Shown here: positions 1 through 8,791 of the stretch, in pieces
Layout of the letters: the number at the start of each line of letters is the position of its first letter
How positions within the stretch are numbered: the stretch's first letter is position 1
Source of the DNA: Ktedonobacter racemifer DSM 44963
GTDB lineage: Bacteria > Chloroflexota > Ktedonobacteria > Ktedonobacterales > Ktedonobacteraceae
Length of the DNA stretch: 64,000 bases
NCBI RefSeq assembly: GCF_000178855.1
Contig: NZ_ADVG01000001.1
Span: 3,571,481-3,635,480, forward strand
Reading direction: 5' to 3'
Position numbers and translations under genes: made by a program
Notes under the pieces: generated by a model
Databases searched by the model: none
Seen by the model: the letters and a program-made list of their open reading frames with translations, nothing else
Told to the model about the DNA's origin: nothing

Positions 1-621
1 ATTGAACGCCTGCTGGCGCCTTTTCGCGAGCGAGATCTGCCGATGGCGTGGCTAACCTTTCCCTCGACGACGCCAGACAATCTGGGGAAACACCTGCTCA
101 AGCACGGACTGGCACTGGATGAACGCCTGCCAGGTATGGCCGTTGACCTACGGAACCTCCCTCTCGATGAGGCTCCGCCAGTGGGGATCACGATCAAAGT
201 AGTGGAAAATGCCGCTGAGATGGAGCAATGGATATATACCCTCTCGGAGGGAAGCAGTTTCCCGCCCTTTGTCACAACCCTCTTGCTCGATATATTACAG
301 CGCCAGGGCTATCGCCAATCGGAGCACTATCGCCCCTACAGTGCGTTACGCAAGGGGCGCGTGGTTGGCACCTCACTGCTTAGCCCTGGCGGGGGCCTGG
401 CTGGAATCTATAACGTCTGCACTCTGCCCGAGGAACGGGGACGCGGTATCGGACGAGCTGTGACGCTGGCCGCCCTGCGCAGCGCCTACGCCAGGGGCTA
501 CCACTACGCCACCCTGCAATCATCAAAGATGGGGCTTCCCATCTACCGCCGCCTCGGCTTTGAAGAGCTCTGCACCTTTGAGTTCTACTTTCTCCCCGCA
601 AGCACCTGGCAAGCAGGATAA
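1..621 (+). CDS. GNAT family N-acetyltransferase, 5' end outside window
   Basis: The frame is open from base 1, so the gene most likely starts upstream; the first in-window ATG is at 43. The C-terminal half carries a GNAT acetyl-CoA site: a strand GIYNVCTLPE followed by the pyrophosphate loop ERGRGIGRAV, then a conserved tail with YRRLGFEE. GNAT enzymes transfer an acetyl group from acetyl-CoA to an amine; the substrate cannot be told. The low-similarity N-terminal half suggests a second, degenerate GNAT-like lobe. It converges with the methyltransferase gene that ends 8 bases downstream. Confidence 0.85.
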   Translation: MERLLAPFRERDLPMAWLTFPSTTPDNLGKHLLKHGLALDERLPGMAVDLRNLPLDEAPPVGITIKVVENAAEMEQWIYTLSEGSSFPPFVTTLLLDILQRQGYRQSEHYRPYSALRKGRVVGTSLLSPGGGLAGIYNVCTLPEERGRGIGRAVTLAALRSAYARGYHYATLQSSKMGLPIYRRLGFEELCTFEFYFLPASTWQAG

Positions 622-628
622 CACTGTT

Positions 629-1453
629 TTATTGACGCAGGCGTAAGCGCACTGCCAGTACAGGGGGGAACTCGTGGAAATCTGGCCAGTGCACTCTGGC
701 CTTTGGTTCCTCGATTCCGCCAAAGGCTGGCTCCTCGATACCATCCATGGTAAAGCCCACACGGAAGGCACTTCCGAGAAGTTTGTGCAGCGGACGATGA
801 AAATAGTACTGAGGGAGAGGTTGGCCGACGATGCCCGTGCCCTTCTCAGGCTCCATATACAAATACTTTGTTTTCTTCAGGAAGCGCTCCGTGATGATCT
901 CGCCACTCTCATCCCTGGTCTCAACTCCCATCGTTACATGTGATGAATTGAAACAGGGATGCATAATCGTAAAGACGAAGCGCCCTCCAGGCTTAAGCAC
1001 CTGCGCCAGGCCGCGCATCAAGGGATCAATCTCCGCCATGTCCATGATGCCCATATTGCAAACCGCGGCATCAAAACGCTGCTCACCCAGGGCGACAATC
1101 TCTTCTTCATGCGTGGCATCCACCTGCACAAACTGGACCTGGTCCTCGAACTCGGCGACGCGCTCCCGCGCAAGCTCTAGAAAAACCGAGCTGAAGTCTG
1201 TGGCGACCACTCTGGCTCCCAGGCGTGCCATCTGTTTGACAAAAAGACCACCCCCGCAGGCAAGCTCCAATACCTCCTCTCCAGCTTGTAAAGCTAGCAA
1301 TCGTTCAGCAGATGGGGCAACCAGTAAGCGATGAAAACTATTCCCTTCAGCGCCCATATAGCTCGCCCAGAAAGGTGCGTTAGCGTCCCAAATCATGCGC
1401 ACCTCTTCGTTAAGCATCTCCAGCGTCAGATCCGTCGAATCCCTGCCCATCAT
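629..1453 (-). CDS. Class I SAM-dependent methyltransferase
   Basis: The protein (about 274 residues) has the class I motif I LELACGGGLFVKQMA, an acidic residue ending strand 2 (VVATDFSS), and the post-motif region VLKPGGRFVFTIMHPC typical of the methyltransferase 11 group. The start at 1453 is preferred to an upstream ATG at 1501 because a strong ribosome site AAGGAGG lies at 1460-1466 just before a double ATG. The methyl acceptor is not identifiable. It is transcribed alone, toward the acetyltransferase gene. Confidence 0.85.
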   Translation of the reverse strand: MMGRDSTDLTLEMLNEEVRMIWDANAPFWASYMGAEGNSFHRLLVAPSAERLLALQAGEEVLELACGGGLFVKQMARLGARVVATDFSSVFLELARERVAEFEDQVQFVQVDATHEEEIVALGEQRFDAAVCNMGIMDMAEIDPLMRGLAQVLKPGGRFVFTIMHPCFNSSHVTMGVETRDESGEIITERFLKKTKYLYMEPEKGTGIVGQPLPQYYFHRPLHKLLGSAFRVGFTMDGIEEPAFGGIEEPKARVHWPDFHEFPPVLAVRLRLRQ

Positions 1454-1670
1454 GGTAGGCCTCCTTTCAGGCACAAAGCCAGCAGATTGATAAGATAGCA
1501 TTTATAGTACGCACAGCCATAGGCTCAAGGCTACACAAAGTTCCCCGTAATGATACGATTACTACATATCCAGCATCTCTGTAAAAGAAGCTTGTAGACA
1601 ACGTGTGAATCTAAGAACAATCTGATTCAATCAGGAACCTTTCTATTTTCTTACAGACAGAGGCATCACC

Positions 1671-3374
1671 GTGCAAACGACACAACCACCAACCCAACCC
1701 GAGCAGACGCCACCGCCAGAAGCACAGGCGCGCCAGGAGCTTTTTGCCAATGGCTTCTTAGCGGGACTTGCCGCAGGTATTCTTGCCACCGGCATCATGC
1801 TCCTGCTCAATATCGAATTTCATGGCGTCTCGCTGCCCGAAGAGATGGGCAGTTGGATCACCCAACTTATGCCTGCGCCCCTCTTCGCCTTTCTGCACCA
1901 GTTGATTGGCGACGACGCCAAACACGTTCTCGTCGCCATCGTTGTGGTAGGGCAGTGCGCAGTCTTCGGTCTCGCAGGCGGTCTCTTTAACCAGGCAAGC
2001 GTGCATTCCAGTATCGCGCATCCACGCCCGGATGGCAAGAATACAACCATGAGATGGAGCGCTGGACTCCTCCTGGCGCTTCTGCTCTGGCTGTTCAGCG
2101 GTTTACTTCTGCTTCCCCTCTTTGGCAGCGGTCTCTTTGGTACTAACACAACCAGCGGCCTTAGTGGCAGCATGTGGAGTATGGGCGTGGTTGGCCTGGT
2201 CTATGGCCTGCTCTACGTCCTGCTCCGCAATCTGTTTAGCGTACGTGAGCAGGTGGCACGCGAGACGCTGGGCGCGCAGGCGGCTCGCGAACGCTCTCGT
2301 CAGACGCGCCGCGATGTCCTGCGTAGCGGCGGCCTGGTACTGGGCGTAGGCGTCATGGGTTACCTGGCGTGGCGCTTTATCTCCAATGGACTTGGAAGCG
2401 CGGGCACGAATGTTGCGCAAATTACACAGAACTTCAAGCGTAAAATCGTGCCACCACCTACACCTAACTATGGTACGCTTCAGCCCGCGCAGAATCTCTC
2501 GCCAGAGCTTACCAGTAACGACCAGTTCTATACCGTCTCCAAAAACCTGGTCTCCGATCCCACAGTCGACGCCAGAGGCTGGCATATGGAGGTCAAGGGA
2601 CAGGTACGCACACCCTACACACTCAACTATGACGAGATCCTCCAGGTTCCAACCAAACAGCAATATGAGTCGCTCATGTGCATCAGCAACGAAGTTGGCG
2701 GCCCCTATATGGGAAACGCCCTCTGGGAAGGCTTCCCGCTCTCCACGCTGCTGGAGCGTGCAAGAGTTAAAGAGGGCGCGACCAAGGTCGTCCTGCACGC
2801 GGCAGATGATTATAGTGATAGCATTCACCTGAGCAAGGCCCTGGAGCCAACAACCCTCGTCGCCGTGCGCATGAATGGGCAAACCCTTCCGCAGCAGCAT
2901 GGCTTCCCAGCTCGCCTCCTGGTTCCTGGCATCTATGGCATGAAACACGTGAAGTGGATCACAGGCATTGAGATCGTCAACTACGACTTTCAAGGTTACT
3001 GGCAGAACCGCGGCTGGGACGATGCCGCCCCAGTGCGCATGACTGCGCGTATCGATACGCCGCTGACCGGGGCGACCATCACAGCCGGGCAGACCAACTA
3101 CATTGCCGGCGTCGCCTTCTCGGGAAATAAAGGCATCAGCCAGGTCGATGTGAGCCTGGATGGCGGTGCAAACTGGCAGCGAGCAACCCTGAAGAAACCA
3201 TTCTCGCAGATCACCTGGGTCTTGTGGGAGCTTTCCTGGGCCCCCAAAGCGGGACAGTACTCGGTCGTAGCGCGAGCAATCGACCTGGAGGGCAACGTCC
3301 AGGACCCAGCCATTGCCTCGCCCGCACCCGCAGGTTCATCGGGCTATCACGCCATTTCCATTACAGTTCGTTAA
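1671..3374 (+). CDS. Membrane-anchored molybdopterin oxidoreductase, sulfite-oxidase fold
   Basis: GTG start, 567 residues. The first about 240 residues are a membrane region with hydrophobic segments near 28-47, 86-105, 131-153 and 170-186, followed by a twin-arginine-like RQTRRDVLRSGG (210-221) before another hydrophobic stretch. The rest is an oxidoreductase molybdopterin-binding domain with the candidate Mo-ligand Cys337 in MCISNEVGG, then a C-terminal Mo-cofactor dimerisation-type immunoglobulin domain (VSLDGGANWQ, WELSWAPKAGQYSV). The family oxidises sulfite or reduces small S/N-oxides outside the membrane; the substrate is unknown. The N-terminal membrane module resembles those of other Chloroflexota SUOX-like proteins. 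Confidence 0.88.
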   Translation: MQTTQPPTQPEQTPPPEAQARQELFANGFLAGLAAGILATGIMLLLNIEFHGVSLPEEMGSWITQLMPAPLFAFLHQLIGDDAKHVLVAIVVVGQCAVFGLAGGLFNQASVHSSIAHPRPDGKNTTMRWSAGLLLALLLWLFSGLLLLPLFGSGLFGTNTTSGLSGSMWSMGVVGLVYGLLYVLLRNLFSVREQVARETLGAQAARERSRQTRRDVLRSGGLVLGVGVMGYLAWRFISNGLGSAGTNVAQITQNFKRKIVPPPTPNYGTLQPAQNLSPELTSNDQFYTVSKNLVSDPTVDARGWHMEVKGQVRTPYTLNYDEILQVPTKQQYESLMCISNEVGGPYMGNALWEGFPLSTLLERARVKEGATKVVLHAADDYSDSIHLSKALEPTTLVAVRMNGQTLPQQHGFPARLLVPGIYGMKHVKWITGIEIVNYDFQGYWQNRGWDDAAPVRMTARIDTPLTGATITAGQTNYIAGVAFSGNKGISQVDVSLDGGANWQRATLKKPFSQITWVLWELSWAPKAGQYSVVARAIDLEGNVQDPAIASPAPAGSSGYHAISITVR

Positions 3375-3781
3375 TGCAGGCGAAAGGTGTATGAAGATGC
3401 ATTACATTAAATTAATTGCAACTTTTTCGCCTGCCATTCGTTGTTTAAGATGTAGGGAAAAAATAGGCAACCATCAATATCTTGCCTTGCCTTTGTCTTA
3501 TTCTTTGGCATCTGAGTGCTACGCACCGTGACAGTAGGTCAGAGGACAACGACATGTGGGACGCCTGCACTACATATAAAAGACAAAATCGAGCAACCAG
3601 TACAAAGAAAAGATGGTGGAGGGTATGAAGGTATGTAGAAAAGGGGAGATAATATATGAAATGCCGCATATCTACATGTACAAATTCTCAGACAAAGGAT
3701 GAAAACTACTTTCTGCGGAAGGTATTATAACAAGGAGGATGTAACACGGTAGTCAAACAGACGATATTGACTAATTTTTGA
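3375..3781. other. Intergenic stretch without a convincing gene
   Basis: About 400 bases. A strong ribosome-site-like AAGGAGG at 3733-3739 has no ATG, GTG or TTG at the right distance. A 24-codon ORF starts at about 3657 after GGGGAG. Nothing else supported. Confidence 0.5.
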
Positions 3782-3934
3782 AACCAGCAAGACGATACAC
3801 AGAGGCGGATCTTCACCGGTCCTGTTCCCACCCAAGTACCAGAGACATACTATGTCGCTATGTATCGTTTGCACCGTGAGGGAAAGGATAGTGTGGATTT
3901 ATGGTACGACAGTGTGCATGGTGCCTGCGCTTGA
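3782..3934 (+). pseudogene. Coding-like fragment upstream of the zinc-ribbon gene
   Basis: This frame reads a protein-like stretch of 50 codons (RRIFTGPVPTQVPETYYVA, then MYRLHREGKDSVDLWYDS) without a usable start and closes at 3932-3934, overlapping the first codons of the next gene. In the same frame an in-frame TGA at 3779-3781 separates it from the orphan ribosome site at 3733. It is probably a decayed gene or the frameshifted 5' part of the following one. Function unknown. Confidence 0.4.
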
Positions 3935-4281
3935 TTGATAGCGCGGGCGAGCGGGTCTCCCTTTTGCCGCTGCCAAAACTGTATAAGGCAAGCCATGGGA
4001 TGTGCGGTGTTTGTGGCACGCTGTTAATGGAACAGGCAATGCAAACGCCAGGAACAGAGACATCACGAGAAACACGCAAGCCGGTCGCTTCCTCACAGGT
4101 CCGCGAGGCCGCTGTAAGCTTCCTCCCTTCCGCGACAAGTGAGCCGCAGGAGGCTGAGCACCAGCCAGCCGAATTGACCACGACCGCTACGGTGACGCAA
4201 CTTGTCTTAGAGCTGCAACAGCGCGAACACGAAACCCCGAAGCCACGGCTTCGCACACGCAACGAGTTACATATACGCTAA
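3901..4281 (+). CDS. Small zinc-ribbon-like protein
   Basis: 126 residues. Two cysteine pairs, CAWC near residue 5 and CGVC near residue 38, are spaced like a zinc ribbon; the rest is a polar tail likely to be disordered. A GGGAAAGGA ribosome site sits about 11 bases upstream. It ends just before a strong hairpin shared with the convergent anti-sigma gene. Function unknown; several other small Cys-pair proteins occur in this window (40934, 55156). Confidence 0.6.
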   Translation: MVRQCAWCLRLIDSAGERVSLLPLPKLYKASHGMCGVCGTLLMEQAMQTPGTETSRETRKPVASSQVREAAVSFLPSATSEPQEAEHQPAELTTTATVTQLVLELQQREHETPKPRLRTRNELHIR

Positions 4282-4290
4282 CCATCCTAT

Positions 4291-4355
4291 AAGCAGTACA
4301 AAGAAGAGGTGGAGACCTGCCTGCCGTAGGTCTCCACCTCTTCTTTGTACTGCTT
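4291..4355. terminator. Bidirectional intrinsic terminator
   Basis: Perfect 28-bp inverted repeat (4291-4318 with 4328-4355) and a 9-base loop, between the converging genes ending at 4281 and 4357. Such a long perfect stem fits a terminator working on both strands. Confidence 0.85.
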
Positions 4356-4356
4356 T

Positions 4357-5940
4357 CTAATCCTGCAAAGGATAGAAGTCACGTTTGCCATCATGTAAGA
4401 CCCAGAGGCCCTCAACCCATTTATTCCCCTTCACCTGGCCCATGGAGAAGAAGTAGAGCCTGCCATCCCACGCGATGGAGTAACCTGGACCCCAGACTCC
4501 CTGCCCATCAGGAGCCTTTTCCCCCCAATGCCACTTGATCTTCCCTGTGCTAGCATCCAGGGCATAGAAGTAAGAACCAAATGCTTTACTGGTAGCTTCC
4601 AGAGGATTCATTGTCTCTACAAAAAGCGTTTTCTGGCTGAAAGCCATGGGCAAGACACCACTATAGTTCTGCCTCCAGAGTACCTCCGTGCCCTGAAGAG
4701 CGACGAACTGGTTTGCTGTAGAATAGTATACTACTCCGTCTGCACCCAATAATCCATTTGCCTCCCCAGAGGTCGCCAACGCAGGTACGTCCACCTGCCT
4801 ACCATCAACTGCATCCAGCACATCAAGATGCAAACCAGCAATCGTATACAGGTACTTCCCAGAGATTACTACGTTCGAAAAACCTTTAGTAAGTAGCTGT
4901 GCATTATGCCACAGCTGCTTCCCATTGCTGGCATCAAAGGCATAGAGGCCATCGAAGAAACCATATACCTTCCCATTAGCAACCGCACTCAAATCATGAG
5001 TACAGGCAGGATCAACTATGCCGTTCGAAGGTCGCGGTTTGCAGGGTTTCGCCACGTGCCAGAGCAATTTCCCATCATAGATACTTACGGCGTAAAAGCC
5101 ACTGTCTGTGCTAAAGTAGACCGTGTTTCCGTAGGCAATGGGGGAGTCGGGAACATTACCGCTCGAAGTATCCTTGAGCGCGTATTTCCAGAGGACTTTA
5201 CCTGTCTTCGCGCTCAGCGCATACAGATTGCCATCCTCACCTGGCGCAAAGAGTGTATTCTTATATGGAACCAGTTCGTTTATCGCCAGTTTGGTCTTGA
5301 ACGTGGTTTTCCAATAGGTCGAGCCGTTCTGCGGGTTTACCGCGTAGATGCTTGCCTTCTTCACCTGACCGGGAATCTCTGGACTGGTAGTATAGAGCAC
5401 TTTGGCGTTTAAAGGCACTTGCGAACCCGTCACACTGCTATCGGGACCAGAATGGTCCGAGAAGAGGAACAAGGCTCCTCCAGCCAGGACCGCCACCACC
5501 AGAACCGCGACAAGCGAGCTGATGATACGTACGGGACGGCTTACATGTCGCTCGGGCCTGGGCGGGAGCGCTGGCCTGGAACCGACTTTGCGTGCACGCT
5601 TCGCGAGCTGTTCATCCAGGTCAATCACTTCAAGATCACCGGTTATGCCTTTGGTCTGCATGTCGTCCTTGAGCATTCTTGTTCCTCTCTGCTGTTTGTA
5701 CACAGCTTCCGCCAGTTCCCTGGGAAGTTGAGGCAGGGGAGCGACTGGCGGTAAACTACGAAGAGCGGCATCCATGGCCCGGTAGTCTGCCTGAGCCTGA
5801 GCACAGGCGGAGCACTCCAGAAGGTGGGCTCTTAACGCCTCCCGCTCACGCGGCAGAAGATCATTCCTATGCAAGCTGGCCAGTTGCGCTTGCCACTGAA
5901 CACAGGGCGTGGAAACAGGCCGCCTCTGCTGCTTCCTCAT
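4357..5940 (-). CDS. Zinc-finger anti-sigma factor fused to a PQQ-like beta-propeller
   Basis: 527 residues. The N-terminal 60 residues hold an anti-sigma zinc-finger (HLLECSACAQA, the H-x3-C-x2-C type). A transmembrane helix lies near 138-162 (IISSLVAVLVVAVLAGGALF). The extracytoplasmic part has repeated blades such as LYALSAKTGKVLWKY, LYAFDASNGKQLWHN and FYALDASTGKIKWHW, typical of PQQ/pyrrolo-quinoline-like propellers. It overlaps the upstream sigma gene by the 4 bases ATGA, so the two are translationally coupled. The likely role is to hold the sigma factor until the outer propeller senses a signal; the signal is unknown. Confidence 0.9.
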   Translation of the reverse strand: MRKQQRRPVSTPCVQWQAQLASLHRNDLLPREREALRAHLLECSACAQAQADYRAMDAALRSLPPVAPLPQLPRELAEAVYKQQRGTRMLKDDMQTKGITGDLEVIDLDEQLAKRARKVGSRPALPPRPERHVSRPVRIISSLVAVLVVAVLAGGALFLFSDHSGPDSSVTGSQVPLNAKVLYTTSPEIPGQVKKASIYAVNPQNGSTYWKTTFKTKLAINELVPYKNTLFAPGEDGNLYALSAKTGKVLWKYALKDTSSGNVPDSPIAYGNTVYFSTDSGFYAVSIYDGKLLWHVAKPCKPRPSNGIVDPACTHDLSAVANGKVYGFFDGLYAFDASNGKQLWHNAQLLTKGFSNVVISGKYLYTIAGLHLDVLDAVDGRQVDVPALATSGEANGLLGADGVVYYSTANQFVALQGTEVLWRQNYSGVLPMAFSQKTLFVETMNPLEATSKAFGSYFYALDASTGKIKWHWGEKAPDGQGVWGPGYSIAWDGRLYFFSMGQVKGNKWVEGLWVLHDGKRDFYPLQD

Positions 5941-6530
5941 TCCGTTACTCCTTTCGTAGGCTGATAGAACCGACGAAACTGCTCGCGAGCGCGTGAGACA
6001 TTTGAGCCTACACTCTTCTCGCTGATATGCAGCATGCGCGCGATCTCGCGTTGCGAAAAGCCTTCAATAACCTGGAGCAGCAAACATGCTCGATATTGTG
6101 GCGATAGCTGACGCAAGGCATGCTGAATCGTATCTACTTCGCTCACCCATTCCTCCGGTCCCTCGATGCTTGGACTTTCGTTCTCGCTTACCTGGATCCA
6201 GGGTAGCCAGCGTACATGCCGTGTATGACGCAGGTGTGAGTAGGCTACGTTGGTCGCAATGCGATAGAGCCAGGCACGAAACTGTATCTCGCCCTGTAGG
6301 CTCGATAAGCCCTTCCAGGCCTTCAGGAAGGTATCCTGGGCCAGGTCACGCCCCAGCTCATCATTTCCCACCAGGCGGGCTAGATAGGTACAAATGGGCG
6401 CGTTAAAGGCTTCAAAGAGGCGGGCAAACGCGGTAGCATCTCCCCCACGAGCCTGCGCCACTAACTGTTCAAGAGAGATCTCTTCTCCTAAGCAGTCTGG
6501 AGGTCCTTCGCCAAAGACCTGGTAAATCAA
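5937..6530 (-). CDS. ECF-type RNA polymerase sigma factor
   Basis: 197 residues with region 2 (ELGRDLAQDTFLKAWKGL, FRAWLYRIATNVAYSHLR) and region 4 (LSPQYRACLLLQVIEGFSQREIA, an HTH). It directs transcription of a regulon that cannot be read here. The stop overlaps the start of the zinc-finger anti-sigma gene, the standard arrangement of sigma/anti-sigma pairs. Confidence 0.93.
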   Translation of the reverse strand: MIYQVFGEGPPDCLGEEISLEQLVAQARGGDATAFARLFEAFNAPICTYLARLVGNDELGRDLAQDTFLKAWKGLSSLQGEIQFRAWLYRIATNVAYSHLRHTRHVRWLPWIQVSENESPSIEGPEEWVSEVDTIQHALRQLSPQYRACLLLQVIEGFSQREIARMLHISEKSVGSNVSRAREQFRRFYQPTKGVTE

Positions 6531-6735
6531 TAGTTATCCTCGCCTTCATGTATCTTCTCGTTCTCTTCCCTGTAACGCAGGTGAGTGCGCTTTTCCTGCG
6601 TGCCACCTGGATACTTCCTATTATTCCCGGATAATTGACTTGCTTACTTCCTATTTTGCCTATTGTCTTTTCCGGGCGGTCGGCATACTCTTCTCCATAG
6701 AAGTGATTCGATGAGTTTACCTAAGGAGAGATAGC

Positions 6736-7167
6736 ATGCGCGAACGCGCCTATGACGACGAGCTACAGCCGCCTGTACGCGCGGAATATCACGCCACAGT
6801 ACACGACCTTCCCCACGATGAACGACCGCGGGAACGCCTGCAGAAGCAGGGTGCAGATTCACTGTCGAACGCGGACCTGCTGGCGATCATCCTGCGCACC
6901 GGAACCCAGCGCGACAATGTCATGGAGATGGCTGGGAAACTGCTAGCCAAGTACGGGGGCCTGGGAGGATTGATGAGCGCCAGCTTTCACCAATTAAGTG
7001 AAGAGTATGGGCTTGGGCTGGCGAAAGCCGCACAACTTAAGGCTGCGCTTGAGCTTGGCAAGCGCCTCAGCATGCTTCAGCATGACCAAAAATATCAGAT
7101 TCGCTCGGCGGATGACGTGGCTAACCTGGTGCGTATGGAACTTATGTTTTTAGAACATGAGGAAATG
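6736..7167 (+). pseudogene. radC: radC, N-terminal half (split gene)
   Basis: 144 codons matching the N-terminal helix-hairpin-helix part of RadC (RPRERLQKQGADSLSNADLL, TGTQRDNVMEMA) up to FLEHEEM. The frame then runs on into unrelated DNA until 7932. The missing JAB/MPN metalloprotease-like half lies at 36201-36503 on the same strand. Joined through the shared GAAATG the two halves give one uninterrupted 243-residue RadC (usual length about 225-230). RadC family proteins are linked to DNA repair and to mobile elements, with an unclear biochemical role. Confidence 0.9.
7162..7167. other. Left junction of the 29-kb insert in radC (GAAATG)
   Basis: The six bases GAAATG are shared with 36198-36203. 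Left of them is radC N-half, right of them foreign sequence. They mark the crossover or target duplication at the left end. Confidence 0.75.
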
Positions 7168-7222
7168 GAAGATAGATGGCTCTCCATCGAAATTGGTGCA
7201 GGATGGGCTTATCTCGCCACAC
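7168..7222 (-). pseudogene. 5' fragment of a small gene split by the same event (gene X)
   Basis: On the minus strand a frame with a possible GTG start at 7222-7220 reads MWRDKPILHQFRWRAIYLPF and then hits the radC junction. Its natural continuation, [13 protein letters not shown] to ELAELLGIAV, is at 36118-36197. Joining the insert ends rebuilds a continuous 46-residue (or longer) protein. Function unknown. The fragment lies directly downstream of the HEAT gene on the same strand. Confidence 0.5.
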
Positions 7223-7254
7223 AACCAACAGCAAGTAGCAAGAGGTTGTGCTCT

Positions 7255-8094
7255 CTATGCAGGTTGGCAGCGAGTGATGGCTTCTTCCAATTCCTTGTAG
7301 CGCCAGTTCTCCTTGTCGCCCTCCCATTCCTCTCGCAGCCGGAGCAGGACCGGATACAGGCAAGGATCGCCGATCTCAGCGGCCGCTTCTATCAGCAGGC
7401 TTCCAAACCAACCCGCCTCCAGATCGTTAAGCAGCAGTTCAACCATCCCTCGATCGTGACGACGGGCCAGTCCAACCATGGCTTCGCCGCGAGTATCACT
7501 CTCCTCATCAGTAAGACGGGCGAACAGGGCCGCGCGAATGGCGGGAGTGTCCGAATTGAGCTGCGATCCCAGGCCAAACGTCGCCCAATCACGTACATCA
7601 GCATCAGGGTCTGTGGAGAGTTCAATCAAGGCCTGGATTGCCAACTCTTCCTCATGGCCCGAGACACCATGGACGACTGCATAGCGCACACGCGCATCCG
7701 GGTGGTTCTTCAACGTGACCAGTGGCTCAATCGCTCGTGGGTCCTGGCGGTGACCCAGCGCTATCGCAACGGCATGCAGAACGCGCGGGTCTTGCTCGTG
7801 CTCTACCATTGCCAGCAGGACCGCCATCGTCTCTTCATGAAAGGCGCGGCCTGGTTGACCAAAGCGCACCCCCAGTTGGCCGAGAATATCGGCTCCGACG
7901 CGACGCGCCAACGCATCCTCCATTTGACATAGCCTGCAAGCACGATCGAAGACATCGCGGTCGCCACGTCCCTGCAACTCCGCAATAGCTCGCCACGCGA
8001 CATCCTCGTCCACTTCGGTCAGAGCAACGTGCAGCAACTCCTCAGTCGTGTGCGTGCCGGCATCTCCCTCCTGATGCAGCATATGTTCGCTCAT
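7255..8094 (-). CDS. HEAT-repeat protein
   Basis: 279 residues from the ATG at 8094, chosen because AGGAGG lies 4 bases upstream; the frame is open further upstream without a ribosome site. Repeated helix pairs with HEAT/PBS-lyase-like signatures (ARRVGADILGQLG, VLHAVAIALGHRQDPRAIEP, VRDWATFGLGSQL) run along most of the protein. Such alpha-solenoids are protein-binding scaffolds. It is the first gene inside the segment that interrupts radC. Confidence 0.82.
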   Translation of the reverse strand: MSEHMLHQEGDAGTHTTEELLHVALTEVDEDVAWRAIAELQGRGDRDVFDRACRLCQMEDALARRVGADILGQLGVRFGQPGRAFHEETMAVLLAMVEHEQDPRVLHAVAIALGHRQDPRAIEPLVTLKNHPDARVRYAVVHGVSGHEEELAIQALIELSTDPDADVRDWATFGLGSQLNSDTPAIRAALFARLTDEESDTRGEAMVGLARRHDRGMVELLLNDLEAGWFGSLLIEAAAEIGDPCLYPVLLRLREEWEGDKENWRYKELEEAITRCQPA

Positions 8095-8370
8095 CCTTCC
8101 TCCTGAAGAAGAACTGTCCACCTGGTGAGGTGAGCTCTTGTTCTCTCGCTTCCACAAGAGAGACAGAAAAAATCCATCATGGCTCTCATCCTCCTCCACA
8201 TCTGCAATCCCATCGCCCCAGACCACCCACGTCGGGATGGGGCATCTGCTCATCGAAAGCATGCTCCCCCTCATCCTCGAGGTTGTGCTCGCCCCCTCTT
8301 CGCCCCTCGTCGCCGCGCAGGCGCCCAGACCATCCACGACCCAGGCATCCTCGCCTCGCGCCTCCTTCGC

Positions 8371-8613
8371 TTACCGTGTGCTCCGCTCCACGGGACCCAA
8401 CACCACCACTTGCCGATCGTAAATCTCCACGCCCTTCTCCAACGCAATCTCGCGCGACTGGCTGTGAATCTGGCCCAGCACCCGCTGCTGCTTGCCTGTA
8501 CTCGAAAAGGGCACCCACTCCCTCCCTTGCACAGCCAGCGCCGCCAACTCCTCCCTCTCCCACGGCAACATCGAAAATACCTTCACCCCCGCTGCCGTCT
8601 TCGTCAACCGCAT
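8371..8613 (-). CDS. Hypothetical small protein
   Basis: The reading MRLTKTAAGVKVFSMLPWER ... GQIHSQSREIALEKGVEIYD (about 80 residues) looks protein-like; longer starts at 8670 and 8718 are possible. The surrounding region 8100-8790 is strongly strand-biased (C-rich on the plus strand) with many overlapping open frames, so coding status is uncertain. No domain recognised. Confidence 0.35.
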   Translation of the reverse strand: MRLTKTAAGVKVFSMLPWEREELAALAVQGREWVPFSSTGKQQRVLGQIHSQSREIALEKGVEIYDRQVVVLGPVERSTR

Positions 8614-8791
8614 GATGCTCGCATACCTTCCTTCTCTCGCTACCCAAATTACGCCTCTATTGTACCTCATCTCGTCCCTCTCCTCATCCCCTCCTCCCTC
8701 CCACGCCTGCACACCCACTCACGCAACTCCTTCCCCCTGCTGCCACCTGACGCACAGCACTCACCTGCCCTCTTACCCAGACACACCACAC

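Noticed and set aside
2103-2993. A 296-codon minus-strand frame
   Set aside because: Antisense shadow of the molybdopterin oxidoreductase gene, which has clear motifs.
7168-7932. The radC N-half frame continuing for another 255 codons as one long protein
   Set aside because: This part is antisense to the HEAT-repeat gene and has no RadC-like sequence; it is a chance open frame.
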